DNA of 64,000 nt from positions 3,472,001 to 3,536,000 of the forward strand of contig NZ_CP017641.1 of the NCBI RefSeq assembly GCF_001983935.1, read 5' to 3'. Numbering within the stretch: the stretch's first letter is position 1; every line of letters begins with the position of its first letter. A program made the translations under genes and the position numbers. Below are positions 9,537-18,174 of the stretch, piece by piece. Below the pieces are notes generated by a model. That model made no database searches. It worked only from the letters and a program-made list of their open reading frames with translations, and was not told the DNA's origin. Source of the stretch: Fuerstiella marisgermanici. GTDB lineage: Bacteria > Planctomycetota > Planctomycetia > Planctomycetales > Planctomycetaceae.

Positions 9537-9765
9537 GGAGTCCAATTTGCAGTCCAGGGAAAGAGGCAAACAAAGGACACGCCTCTCCGATTGTGCGATT
9601 GGATTTGCTATGCTGTTGAGGCGGCATCAACACGATGCCGACAGAGTGTCCGCGTTGTACCACGCTCTGTATCGCAGAAAGCTGCGAACCCGAGCCAACC
9701 GGGCAGACGGGTGGTCGGCGTTGGATCGCAAACGGTGAAACGCACGAGTCGTGAAGTCATTGGAA

Positions 9766-9810
9766 GTGGGGACGACCCCACCGCTCTATTTTCCACCGGG
9801 GACGGCCCTG
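9766..9810 (+). promoter_or_regulatory. Guanidine-II (mini-ykkC) riboswitch
   Basis: Two short hairpins with ACGR loops: GTGGGG-ACGA-CCCCAC (9766-9781) and CGGGG-ACGG-CCCTG (9797-9810), joined by 15 nt. This is the defining architecture of the guanidine-II riboswitch. The ribosome binding site AAGGGAG (9814-9820) follows directly and the sugE-type gene starts at 9830, so translational control fits. Upstream, 9537-9765 holds nothing else recognised. Confidence 0.9.
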
Positions 9811-9829
9811 TCTAAGGGAGAGTACGTCC

Positions 9830-10150
9830 ATGGCGTGGTTCATTTTGATCGTAGCGGGCCTTTTCGAAATCGGTTGGGCAGTTGGCCTGAAGTATTCGGA
9901 GGGTTTCACAAAGCTGGTCCCGACAATTTGGACCGGCACGGCGATCGTCATTAGCATGACACTACTTGGATTCGCCCTGCGAACACTCCCCGTCGGAACG
10001 GCCTACGGCGTGTGGGTGGGAATCGGAACAGTGGGCACGGTTGCGTTTGGCATCGTCTGGTTTGACGAACCTGCCAGTGTTGCTCGCCTGTTTTTCGTGC
10101 TGCTGATTATCGTGGGAATCATGGGGCTCAAAATCACAACACCCGCCTGA
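9830..10150 (+). CDS. sugE: SMR-family guanidinium exporter (Gdx/SugE)
   Basis: 106 residues with four predicted transmembrane helices, the standard SMR length. The first helix has the essential Glu in LIVAGLFEIGWAVGLKYSEG, with the Gdx-type pattern GLKYSEGFTKL that separates guanidinium exporters from EmrE-type drug pumps. The protein works as an antiparallel dimer exchanging guanidinium for protons. The guanidine-II riboswitch directly upstream independently supports the substrate. Confidence 0.93.
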   Translation: MAWFILIVAGLFEIGWAVGLKYSEGFTKLVPTIWTGTAIVISMTLLGFALRTLPVGTAYGVWVGIGTVGTVAFGIVWFDEPASVARLFFVLLIIVGIMGLKITTPA

Positions 10151-10223
10151 TTCGATATGGCGAGACGTTCATCATGGTTGGCGCCGGTTTCGCCACGCAT
10201 GCCAATCTGCATCAGTGACCAGA

Positions 10224-10628
10224 CTATCCCGGCAGCGATTCGTGGTTGTACAGCTGGAAGGTTTTTTCTGCGACAACTTCTCCACCAAGCCTGATGGACA
10301 TGTGCCACGGACCAAGTTTGTCGGCGATCGGTTCCCAGATGGTATCGCCCAGATAGAAGTTCCAGTCGTTTGTCTTGACGTAGACAACTCCGTCAAACGG
10401 CGGCCGCCTGTTCCCTTCGGCGTCCAGAATCCCGGGATGGTCAATGCGGTATTCCAGCCGCTCATTTTTGGCACCGCGAATACTGGCAACAAAACCAAAT
10501 TCCACGTCAACCACGGCTCGAACGCTGGTCGTGATCTCAGCAACTTTCGGCAGGTTCTTCGAATCAGAATCCCACTTCGTGTAGATTCCATAAGTTCGAA
10601 TTCGAATGTCGCGTTTTCGTTTCGCCAC
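10224..10628 (-). CDS. Conserved hypothetical protein, DUF3859-like
   Basis: 134 residues without signal peptide or membrane segment. It begins with basic MAKRKRDIRIRTYGIY and is rich in beta strands, with PWHMSIRLGGEVVAEKTFQL near the end. The pattern recalls DUF3859 proteins, which have no known function; this match is from memory of the family shape and needs a profile search. It is convergent with sugE (74 bp apart) and divergent from the sulfatase (62 bp). Confidence 0.5.
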   Translation of the reverse strand: MAKRKRDIRIRTYGIYTKWDSDSKNLPKVAEITTSVRAVVDVEFGFVASIRGAKNERLEYRIDHPGILDAEGNRRPPFDGVVYVKTNDWNFYLGDTIWEPIADKLGPWHMSIRLGGEVVAEKTFQLYNHESLPG

Positions 10629-10690
10629 GAAGCTAAGCCATCTCCCGAGCGGTCGCTCACATCAATGCCCGACAAAGTAAAGGCACAAGT

Positions 10691-12223
10691 ATGAAACTGA
10701 ATCACATCGCGTTGCTGATTCTATCGATTTTCAGTGTGATTGCACGGGCCGACAACCGGCCAAATATCATCGTGATCTACACGGATGATCAAGGCTATGG
10801 TGATGCGAGTTGCCTGAATCCGAACGCGAAGTTTCAGACGCCCAACCTGGATCGTCTGGCAAAAGAAGGCATCGCCTTTACCAACGCGCATTGTTCAGAC
10901 ACCGTTTGCACGCCGTCGCGCTACGGCCTGCTGACCGGACGCTACAGTTGGCGAACAACACTCAAGACCGGCGTCTTTGGTGCGGAACGCGAATGCCTGA
11001 TCAAAGACGGACGAATGACACTGGCCTCGCTGTTGCGAGACAACGGGTACAACACGGCGATGGTCGGCAAGTGGCATCTGGGGATGGATTTTTCCGGTGA
11101 CGCCGGGAAGCGTGACTGGACTCAGCCCGTGAAAGACATGCCGCTGGACAAAGGCTTCGACTACTTCTTTGGCATTCCGGCCTCTTTAAACTACGGAGTG
11201 CTCGCGTGGTTCGAAGGGCGTCACGCAAAGGTTCCGCCAACCGTGTACACAAACAAGAAGCCCAACAAACGGCACGTCGACTACCGCATCATGCCACCCT
11301 ATCAGGCGACGCCGCAGGCAACAAAGAAAGCCATCGGTAAACCGGGCATGGAAGTCGCGCCGGACTTTATCGACAACCAGTGCCTCACTCGTTTCACCGA
11401 CAAAGCCATCGAATGGATGACGACAAAACGTGACGCCGCCAAATCCGGGAAGCCGTTTTTTGTCTATTTGCCGTTCACGTCACCACACTATCCCGTTTGT
11501 CCATTGCCAGAATTTCACGGGATGGGCGAATGCGGCGGCTACGGTGAATTCGTCATTGAAACGGACTACCACGTCGGCCGTATTCTTAGGTTTCTGGATG
11601 CTGAGGGCCTCGATGACAATACAATGGTTGTCTTCACCAGCGATAACGGTCCTGAAAAATCATGGCAGCAGCGCATCAAGGATTTCGGACACCACAGCAA
11701 CGGCCCCTATCGCGGCGGTAAGCGAGACATCTATGAAGGCGGCCATCGTGTACCGTTTTTCATTCGCTGGCCTGCCGGCATCAAATCGCCCGGACGAATA
11801 TGCGACGACCAGATCTGTCAGACGGATTTACTGGCCACGTTTGCTCAACTGATTGACAGCGACCTGCCAAACGACGCCGGTGAAGACAGTCAAAGCTTTG
11901 CGACGATCCTCTCCACGCCAGCCGCCGATCACAAACGCCTGCCACTGATCAGCCACTCTTCCAACGGCCGCTTTGCCATCACGGATGGAGTCTGGAAACT
12001 TGTGATGTCGCATCGAAAGCAAAAGGAAGAGCTATACAACCTGTCATCAGATCCTGGTGAAACGACGAACGTGCTTGCACAACACGAAGCGACTGCCACC
12101 AGGCTGCGAACCGCAATTACTGAGATCGTACGCAACGGACGATCAACTCCCGGCGCCAAACAATCGAACGATACGGGATATTGGAATGACCTGACATGGA
12201 TGACAGACGACGACTTCAGATAG
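10691..12223 (+). CDS. Secreted sulfatase (formylglycine type)
   Basis: 510 residues with signal peptide MKLNHIALLILSIFSVIARA. The type I sulfatase core is complete: metal-binding IVIYTDDQGYGD (Asp32, Asp33), the modification motif CTPSRYGLLTGRY with Cys73 to be converted to formylglycine, MVGKWHLG, a later TSDNGP metal site and the GGHRVPFFIRWP block. It would hydrolyse sulfate esters, most likely on marine polysaccharides, in the periplasm or outside. A formylglycine-generating enzyme must be encoded elsewhere. Exact substrate unknown. Confidence 0.93.
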   Translation: MKLNHIALLILSIFSVIARADNRPNIIVIYTDDQGYGDASCLNPNAKFQTPNLDRLAKEGIAFTNAHCSDTVCTPSRYGLLTGRYSWRTTLKTGVFGAERECLIKDGRMTLASLLRDNGYNTAMVGKWHLGMDFSGDAGKRDWTQPVKDMPLDKGFDYFFGIPASLNYGVLAWFEGRHAKVPPTVYTNKKPNKRHVDYRIMPPYQATPQATKKAIGKPGMEVAPDFIDNQCLTRFTDKAIEWMTTKRDAAKSGKPFFVYLPFTSPHYPVCPLPEFHGMGECGGYGEFVIETDYHVGRILRFLDAEGLDDNTMVVFTSDNGPEKSWQQRIKDFGHHSNGPYRGGKRDIYEGGHRVPFFIRWPAGIKSPGRICDDQICQTDLLATFAQLIDSDLPNDAGEDSQSFATILSTPAADHKRLPLISHSSNGRFAITDGVWKLVMSHRKQKEELYNLSSDPGETTNVLAQHEATATRLRTAITEIVRNGRSTPGAKQSNDTGYWNDLTWMTDDDFR

Positions 12224-12509
12224 CGAAAGCCTATTCCGGAATGTCGTTGCCCCACATTAACCAGCAACTGTGCCGGGGAACCAGAAATTCGTCTACCGAC
12301 CGCTTCTCCCCGCCGACTACGAACGGCGATCACGATCGTCCGGTACTTGACCGACGTGAGTCACAGCTGATACTCTCCCGCCGCTGGTCCCATCGGAGGA
12401 CGACCGGACCACAAGTAAGACACCGCGACTAACATCCATATAAAAAGTGCGGGCCGGTGGTTTTGAGTTTGCCCATCAGGCGCCTTGGGCCCCAAATAAT
12501 AGATTGAAT

Positions 12510-12917
12510 ATGGAAGAGCTGACCCCGAAGGATTTGTTTTTGCAAAGCGTCGGCCGCTGTGTTGCCAATGAATTGTTCCTTCCAGAATTTTACAGCCGCT
12601 TCGTGGGCGCCTCCGAAGAGATCCAGGCCAGATTCCGATTCACCGATTTCGATCAGCAATACTTGATGTTGCGTCGGTCACTGGAACTGTGCGCAGGAGC
12701 AACGTCTGGCGACCCCGAATCGATGCGCGAGATCAATGAACGCGCGTTAACTCATGATCGAGACCACTTGAACATCAAGCCTGAATTTTACGATGTCTGG
12801 CTGGAGACGATCATCGATACCGCTCGCATCCACGACAGCCAGTGGGATGAAGCCGTCGAGACAGCGTGGCAAAGAATTCTCGGCCACGTGGTGAAACACA
12901 TGCTCCGAAAATATTAA
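12510..12917 (+). CDS. Single-domain globin-like protein
   Basis: The ATG at 12510 (MEELTPKDLFLQSVGRC) gives a 135-residue all-helical protein with globin spacing: LFLPEFYSRFVGASEEIQ early, RRSLELCAG in the middle, and THDRDHLNIKPEFYDVWLET as the proximal-His/G-helix region. A start 63 bp upstream is open but lacks globin character. It may bind heme for oxygen or NO sensing or storage. The TAA stop falls inside the TTAA at the edge of a hairpin element, so the last residues may be altered. Confidence 0.75.
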   Translation: MEELTPKDLFLQSVGRCVANELFLPEFYSRFVGASEEIQARFRFTDFDQQYLMLRRSLELCAGATSGDPESMREINERALTHDRDHLNIKPEFYDVWLETIIDTARIHDSQWDEAVETAWQRILGHVVKHMLRKY

Positions 12918-13050
12918 CTGGACAGCGCCACCTTTGGGCACAGAGCCGTGTCTTTGATAACCCGAAGTGTAAGCGAGGGATTCGTCGCAACTCGTTCCCT
13001 CGCTTACACTTCGGGTTACCATTCGCACCAACATGGCGCTGTCCAGTTAA
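12914..13050. mobile_element. 137 bp hairpin MITE with TTAA-flanked 17 bp terminal repeats
   Basis: Ends are a perfect inverted repeat, TTAACTGGACAGCGCCA at 12914-12930 against 13034-13050. A second inner palindrome has arms near 12959-12980 and 12996-13018 containing CCCGAAGTGTAAGCGAGGGA, a sequence widespread in planctomycetes. There is no transposase. TTAA at both edges suggests a TTAA target duplication. It overlaps the globin stop codon. Confidence 0.75.
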
Positions 13051-13152
13051 ACTCCCCCTGAACGTCTCTGGTCTCATTACGAAACATTCAGCGCCAGCAT
13101 CGAGGTTTCTCCCCGTCGAAACACGATGCGGCGTGTACAGAAGCTTCGAAAG

Positions 13153-13656
13153 CTACGCCGCGATGATCGTGGGCAAGTCGCGGACAGGGTCGTTGGTCGC
13201 GACTGAGGGCCTTAAAGCGGACCAACGGCGGTGGCATCGATCGCCGAGGTAACCGGGCAATCCAAGCAGCAGAACATACACGATCAAGACTTTGCCGGGT
13301 GGCACCGGTTGCGTCCCCGAATGTCGCCAAAACAACCACAGTGAAAGAACCGTCAGCAGCCCGCAGATTACTGCCGCGATAGGGGACGTGTAATACTTTC
13401 CGCTCAGGATAAACCGCTTCAATACCTCCGCGCCAGTCAGCAGCAGCGGCGCCGGAAGCGCCAAACCAATGGCCGTTCTGACTTCCGGCAACGTGAGCCC
13501 TCGTGTTTCCGTCGTGCCCTGGCGCGATGCACGGGGTGGAGAATGGGAAGGTTGAATTGGCAGCGCAACCGAAGGTTTGTTGCGCTGCAGGATGCGATTG
13601 CCGGGTTTCCACCCAGCGGGCGCAAACACTTCGACCCTGCCGGGCCAATCAGGCTA
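13153..13656 (-). pseudogene. Remnant of a membrane protein gene, unrecognised
   Basis: An open stretch of about 160 codons can start at GTG 13629 (VFAPAGWKPGNRI). Upstream an in-frame TAG at 13654-13656 interrupts sequence that still reads protein-like (LPVTIAL before it, PDWPGRVEVFAPAGW after it), suggesting a broken longer gene. There are about three hydrophobic segments (IGLALPAPLLLTG, SPIAAVICGLLTVLSLWLF, VLIVYVLLLGLPGYLG). The IS66 copy at 13808 lies at its 5' side. Function unknown; it could be a short real gene using GTG. Confidence 0.4.
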
Positions 13657-13807
13657 CAGCGCTATTGTCACGGGCAATGCAGCGTCGAAGTTTGACCGTG
13701 GTGATTCACGCGGCGTGAACGGACAACGCACTTTGGTCGCGCATGGAGCCGCTCGGGAAACTGCTGCGGGGTTTCAGCCAGAGGAGAAATCTGTCAACTG
13801 GCTCTAA

Positions 13808-15378
13808 GTAGCTGTCCATTTCCGCGTGGTGCGCAGCGTGAGGTGTGGTGTTCAGTTGGCGGGGACGAGTTTGGACAGTCGCGACTGACCGGGCGGCGCG
13901 GAGGTCAGGCCGACTTCAAGTTTCAGTCGATCAAACAGACTGAATCCATCCTGCTGCCACGTCATGACCTCGGCCACCACGGAACTGAGCGTTGGTGTTT
14001 TCAGATGGAGATTCAGCGATTCCAGGACGCTTGTAAGAATGCTGCGGCGACGGGCTCCCTTCGATGTTTTGCTCGTTCGACCTGTGCGACGGTCCATGGC
14101 CGCGCCGCGAAGACTGCGTTCCGCTTCGTTGTTCGTTGCTGGCGCGGCCGGGCTTGTCACAAAACAAAACAACTCCTCTTCCGTCATCAGCCGAATCAGT
14201 TCTGAGACCAGGTTGTCAAAATCCTTGCCGAAGTCGGCCGCCCGAACATCGGAATCCTCGGCGCAGTAACGCACCAGCAGAGCCGCCAGCGTGTTATCAA
14301 GTTCATCGACCTTCGCCGCACGACCGGCATCGCCAAGACGACCATCGGCGGCGTGGCGTTTGGCCGCGTAGAAAATTTCCAGCAGGCCGTCGAGCAGTCG
14401 CTGGTACTCTTCGTTGTCCGGCTTCAGCAGCGTCAGACGGATGGCCTTCCGCAGCAGGTGAGCCCAGCATTTCTGTGCGTGACTGAAACCTCGGTACACG
14501 GCCGCATCGTCCGAAACAAGCACGCCTCCAAACAATTCTTTCGACAGGATCTGAGCCAGTGTGTCGCCGTCTTTGCGGCATCCGAAGATCAGCACGCGCG
14601 CCTTCTCCGACAAAAAAGCCCACACGCTGTTGATACTCCAACTGGTTTCGTCTGCATGCACAATCGCACTGAACGCCATCAGGTCACACAGAGATTCGAA
14701 TTCCTGTTCCCAACGCCGTGCCAGTTGATTCAACAGAGCGTCCGCCTGGGATTTGCCGAGCGGCAGATTCCAGAAGAATTCAATCAATGCACACGTCTTG
14801 TCGATCGACAGTCCCGTGATGGTCACAATGCGAGCCAGCGCGATATGAACTTCAATGCCGAATTCGGACCGCGGCCACACGCCCGGAATTTCGGATTTCT
14901 CGCCGTTGGGGCCGTGATAGATTTCATAGACGACCTGCACGGCTTGGCCGTTGATCACTCTCCAGACGAAACGTTCCCGAACGAAACGGCACTCTGCGAC
15001 GTTGTAACCTTCCGGCAGAATGAGTTCGCGTCGTTCGGCGTTGTCCGCTTTCTGCTCGGTTGTGCGACGACCGCGACGCGCCGAGGATTGTTTTTTGCGA
15101 CCTTTTCGGCGGCCCGTTTCAGCGCGGCGTCTCTCTTCCGCCGTCACCGAAAACGCCTCGTCGAGTCGCTCTGTGGGGTTCTTACCTTCGAGCTCTTCAA
15201 TCCGATCACGCAGCCGCCGGTTCTCGTCCCGCAGCTCCGCAACCTCACGCTGCAGGCTAAGCACAAGCTGCTTCACTTCCACAGCGATGATCTGACTGAC
15301 ATCCGTGTCCATCCACCTGTCGTATCAAAATCTAACCGACAGAAAAAGACCAGTCTCCAAGCTGAAATGGACAGCTAC
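13808..15378 (-). mobile_element. IS66-family (ISBst12-like) element, copy 1
   Basis: 1571 bp with inverted ends beginning GTAGCTGTCCATTTC at 13808 and ending at 15378. It holds a single tnpC-type transposase gene and no accessory orfs, as in the ISBst12 subgroup. Flanks are GGCTCTAA (left) and CTTTGGCC (right), so there is no own target duplication. The left flank is instead the reverse complement of the 8 bp left of copy 2. Confidence 0.88.
13852..15312 (-). CDS. IS66-family transposase, copy 1
   Basis: 486 residues. The N-terminus is a coiled coil (SLQREVAELRDENRRLRDRI), followed by a basic linker (RRKGRKKQSSARRGRR) and the DDE domain: first Asp in AIVHADETSWSINSVW, second in VLVSDDAAVYRGF, Glu in ATNNEAERSLRGAA. 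It cuts and joins the IS66 ends. The protein is identical to copy 2 (55633-57093), so the copies are recent or kept alike by gene conversion. Confidence 0.93.
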   Translation of the reverse strand: MDTDVSQIIAVEVKQLVLSLQREVAELRDENRRLRDRIEELEGKNPTERLDEAFSVTAEERRRAETGRRKGRKKQSSARRGRRTTEQKADNAERRELILPEGYNVAECRFVRERFVWRVINGQAVQVVYEIYHGPNGEKSEIPGVWPRSEFGIEVHIALARIVTITGLSIDKTCALIEFFWNLPLGKSQADALLNQLARRWEQEFESLCDLMAFSAIVHADETSWSINSVWAFLSEKARVLIFGCRKDGDTLAQILSKELFGGVLVSDDAAVYRGFSHAQKCWAHLLRKAIRLTLLKPDNEEYQRLLDGLLEIFYAAKRHAADGRLGDAGRAAKVDELDNTLAALLVRYCAEDSDVRAADFGKDFDNLVSELIRLMTEEELFCFVTSPAAPATNNEAERSLRGAAMDRRTGRTSKTSKGARRRSILTSVLESLNLHLKTPTLSSVVAEVMTWQQDGFSLFDRLKLEVGLTSAPPGQSRLSKLVPAN

Positions 15379-16781
15379 CTTTGGCCGGCAACGCGCGGCC
15401 AGATCAGATGGTGGAACGATGGCTCGCACATGCACTCAAGCTTACAAAGACCGAACTGTCAACCTGGTGTTCATACGGCAGGAGCTTGGGCGTCCTATCG
15501 CAACTAACAGAAGATCAAGTAGAAGCGATTTTGAATACCGATGCCGGATTAGATCGGCATACCCGCGTCCAGTACTTCCTAACCAGTGGACAACTGAGCT
15601 TTTTCGAGTCGAATGCTGAAAGATATGATACAGCGGTCAACGCAATTCTATACGGCAAATTCAGCCTGCCAATTAATGGTCGAATAGGCCACTCACTTGT
15701 CGACATATTGAGTTTCGTTTTCGCTACGCATCGGATAGGACAAGTATTTGAAAGCCGCAGCGACATGCCGGTTATCAGGCTCGCGTCGCGCTACAGTAAC
15801 TCGCCAGAGGAGGCAATGCAGCGGCTTCAGAAAATTCAAACTCCGACCTTCCCCACGGCACTGAAGATCCAGAACATTCGCGACGTATTCGTGACCGCGG
15901 CCCAGCATTCAGGTGAGTACTGGGCGACCTCGCTTGAACCATGGAAGCTGGTGGTTAACGCAATCGAAAAAGAGTTTCCCGACGCATGGAGTTGCATCTG
16001 TTTGGTATGTGTTGCTGCGGGGATCTACTCGCGCGATGATCGTGGGCTGTGTGGTGAAAACTTATTCGACGATTCGATTTCACTGTGTGAGCGGACGAGA
16101 TTTGCGCGTACGAAGTCAGGCGCACCGGTCTGGTGGAAACAGCAACTTGAAATCGCCACCGAACCGCATCAACAGATGATCGCTCTGCTGCTGTTCTTTA
16201 CTTGGGCAGGACCAGAAACTCTAAAGCGACTTCTGCCGCTAGCGGACGAACTGGTCACTGCACTAGACGACGACGATTGGCAGCGCCTCTTCGTGGGGAT
16301 TCGTCGTTGTAAGTTGGGACTGCCAACAAACACAGTGTCTCTTTCAGAAACTGATCTAGCATACGGCTGCTCACTTCGCTGCGCCCTGGCAGTTTCAACG
16401 CGATTGGATGACGCTGGCAAGTTGATTGTCAACTCAAAGGTATTCGCCGACTATCTCGGAAACGACGTGAACGCTAACTTGTTCTCAGGCAATGTGGCCA
16501 CAAAATTATTTCAGAAGGGCAAAGCCACCGCAGATGAGACTGCAATGAAACTGAAGGCCGTATATTGCCGTGGCGCCCATTTCGTTTCGTTACCAAGTGG
16601 AAGAGGACGGGATCTCGCACCACTCAGTCCAGAACTTGCAAATGAAATCTTAGATAATGTCGAGGACTACCCGTCATCCGTAGTGAGGTTCGCTTCAGAT
16701 CAAATGCGAAGGGCAATTGACTCAGCCGTTGTGCCGTTGGCAGACGTCGCTGATAGCAATGGCTGGTTTGACGAAGAGTAA
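15379..16781 (+). pseudogene. 5'-truncated gene of unknown function (element cargo)
   Basis: An open frame enters directly from the IS66 end and runs 467 codons to 16781. The first usable start is TTG 15381 or ATG 15408, but protein-like sequence begins at the junction, so this looks like the C-terminal part of a larger protein. It is mostly helical and soluble, with no signal peptide and no motif I recognise (e.g. LLFFTWAGPETLKRLLPLAD, YGCSLRCALAVSTRLDDAGK). It lies in the inferred integrative element next to an HNH nuclease, so an anti-phage or other accessory role is possible but only inferred. Confidence 0.5.
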
Positions 16782-17017
16782 GATTTGCCGAATCTCCTAC
16801 TGAGGAATATGACAGGCAACGCAGTAAACGACGTTTCACGTCGATCATGTGCGGCGATGCTCCGACATGAATTGCAAACTCCGCAGTTACCTGCGTGGCC
16901 TTTTGGCTAAAGAAAGCGGCGCGCACAGTGGTGATGAGGGTTCTTGCCTTCCATATGTCGCTGGTCGTTTGAAATCATGGCTCACGCGTCCTCAGCTAAA
17001 GCTCGACAGACGGGGCC

Positions 17018-17092
17018 GCCCCATCCACCTTCGCTGTCACCTCAACCTCAGCAATAGGTGAAGGCCGAGGCGACAGCGAAGGCGGACGGGGC
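17018..17092. repeat. 26 bp imperfect inverted repeat (long hairpin)
   Basis: Arms 17018-17043 and 17067-17092 pair with three mismatches around CCTTCGCTGTC, with a 23 nt loop. There is no T-tract, so a simple terminator is unlikely; it may be a small non-autonomous element. The rest of 16782-17197 shows no gene. Confidence 0.5.
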
Positions 17093-17197
17093 TAGCGGAC
17101 ACGTGAATCGGGAGGACGACTGGGGCGGAGCGAATTCCCTATCTGCAATCGCGACAATTTCGGCTACAATTCGGCCTAACGATTTGGGAGTCCCACT

Positions 17198-17419
17198 ATG
17201 AGCAGCGTTACCGTCGAATTGGATTTGCCGCAGGACTGGAACCAGTTCCGGATGCCCAATGCGCTGAAGGCCCGCCTAACGGATCTGCTGGACCAGCAGG
17301 ACAACGGATTGGGACTCAGCGAGTCAGAACGCGAGGAAGCACAGGCACTCACCGAATTGTCTGACATGCTGTCGCTCATGAAGCTACGGGCAGAGGTTGC
17401 CGAACGCGGCCGAAAATGA
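17198..17419 (+). CDS. Small acidic protein coupled to an HNH nuclease
   Basis: 73 residues, mostly helical (MSSVTVELDLPQDWNQFRMP, then LTDLLDQQDNGLGLSESERE). Its TGA overlaps the ATG of the HNH gene in ATGA (17416-17419), indicating translational coupling. Similar small genes often precede HNH genes of this type and could be a partner or antitoxin, but no function is established. It lies inside the inferred integrative element. Confidence 0.65.
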   Translation: MSSVTVELDLPQDWNQFRMPNALKARLTDLLDQQDNGLGLSESEREEAQALTELSDMLSLMKLRAEVAERGRK

Positions 17420-17835
17420 GCGGTCATATTTCCACGTCACTGGTTCGTCAGGTTGTTGAACGAGCCGGAAACCTGTGTGAGTACTGCCAACTGCCTCAGG
17501 CCACGCAGGAAGCCACCTTTCACGTTGACCATGTGCATCCACGTTCTCAGGACGGACCGACAACTCTTGAAAATCTCGCCCTTGCCTGCGTGACGTGTTC
17601 GCTAAAGAAAGCGGCTCGAACATATGCCGCAGATCCTGAGACCGGTACAGACGTCCGGCTCTTCAATCCACGATTGGACCGCTGGGGCGACCACTTTGCG
17701 TTTTCTGAATCCGGCCAGTTGATTGCCTCAACTGCGATCGGACGTGCCACGGCTGTACTTTTGGCAATGAACCGCGATGCGATCGTTTTAATACGCCGAG
17801 AGTTGGCGATACTGGGGCGGTTTCCGCCACCGTAG
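17416..17835 (+). CDS. HNH endonuclease
   Basis: 139 residues. Zinc-binding CEYC (in AGNLCEYCQLP) and CVTC frame the catalytic HVDHVHPRSQDGPTTLENLA, the classic HNH betabetaalpha-metal nuclease. It cleaves or nicks DNA; the specificity is not visible. The C-terminal ~50 residues (AFSESGQLIASTAIGRATAV) are helical. It is coupled to the preceding 73-residue gene and lies 5 bp from the convergent integrase-tail frame, within 200 bp of the att core, so it belongs to the element's outer edge. Confidence 0.88.
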   Translation: MSGHISTSLVRQVVERAGNLCEYCQLPQATQEATFHVDHVHPRSQDGPTTLENLALACVTCSLKKAARTYAADPETGTDVRLFNPRLDRWGDHFAFSESGQLIASTAIGRATAVLLAMNRDAIVLIRRELAILGRFPPP

Positions 17836-17839
17836 GAAC

Positions 17840-18048
17840 TTACCTGCTGCCCGTCCGGGGAAAATGTGCGTCGACGATCGCAGCAATCGAAATCCGAACC
17901 GCTTCCGGCAGATCGTCCCAGCAATCACGTAAACGCATCAGGCGGGTGTCCTCTGAAACATCAACTGCACCGGATTCTGCACCGCCCTCTTGTGAAAGTG
18001 GCGCGTTTCCCTGAGGAAACGACGATGTTTCGAGTCCCTCAGCGCCCA
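17840..18048 (-). pseudogene. Displaced C-terminal tail of the integrase
   Basis: The minus-strand frame crosses the att core as VGAEGLE, then reads TSSFPQGNAPLSQEGG and ends with LRDCWDDLPEAVRISIAAIV and DAHFPRTGSR at TAA 17842-17840. At tRNA-Val the integrase frame reads GAEGLE in the same codon phase. In a circular element the integrase would therefore continue into this ~60-residue tail. It is not an independent gene here, although other genomes may annotate it as one. Confidence 0.7.
18029..18048 (+). other. att site: 20 bp copy of the tRNA-Val 3' end
   Basis: TTCGAGTCCCTCAGCGCCCA is identical to the T-loop/acceptor end of the tRNA-Val gene including the discriminator base (63039-63058, minus strand). 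Identity stops at both sides. It is the expected core of a tRNA-targeting integrative element, but here it lies in inverted orientation relative to the tRNA. Confidence 0.85.
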
Positions 18049-18174
18049 CTTTTAACTGATGACAGCATAAGGGTTTACGACTAACAATCGTAGACCCTTT
18101 TTGCGTTGATGAATACGAGCCCCAGCTACCGCCGATCTGACCGACTTTCCGGTAGATGTGACTCGATTTGCGAG

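Noticed and set aside
12866..13077. Short frames reading NPKCKRG / VTRSVSEG
   Set aside because: They are translations of the hairpin element, often annotated as proteins in planctomycetes, not genes.
13808..15378. A target duplication for IS66 copy 1 on its own
   Set aside because: Flanks GGCTCTAA and CTTTGGCC do not match; the match is with copy 2 instead, which led to the inversion model.
14353..15507. Long open frame antisense to the IS66 transposase (also at 55516-56592 and 59111-60277)
   Set aside because: It is an exact antisense shadow of the transposase in all three copies, without family features.
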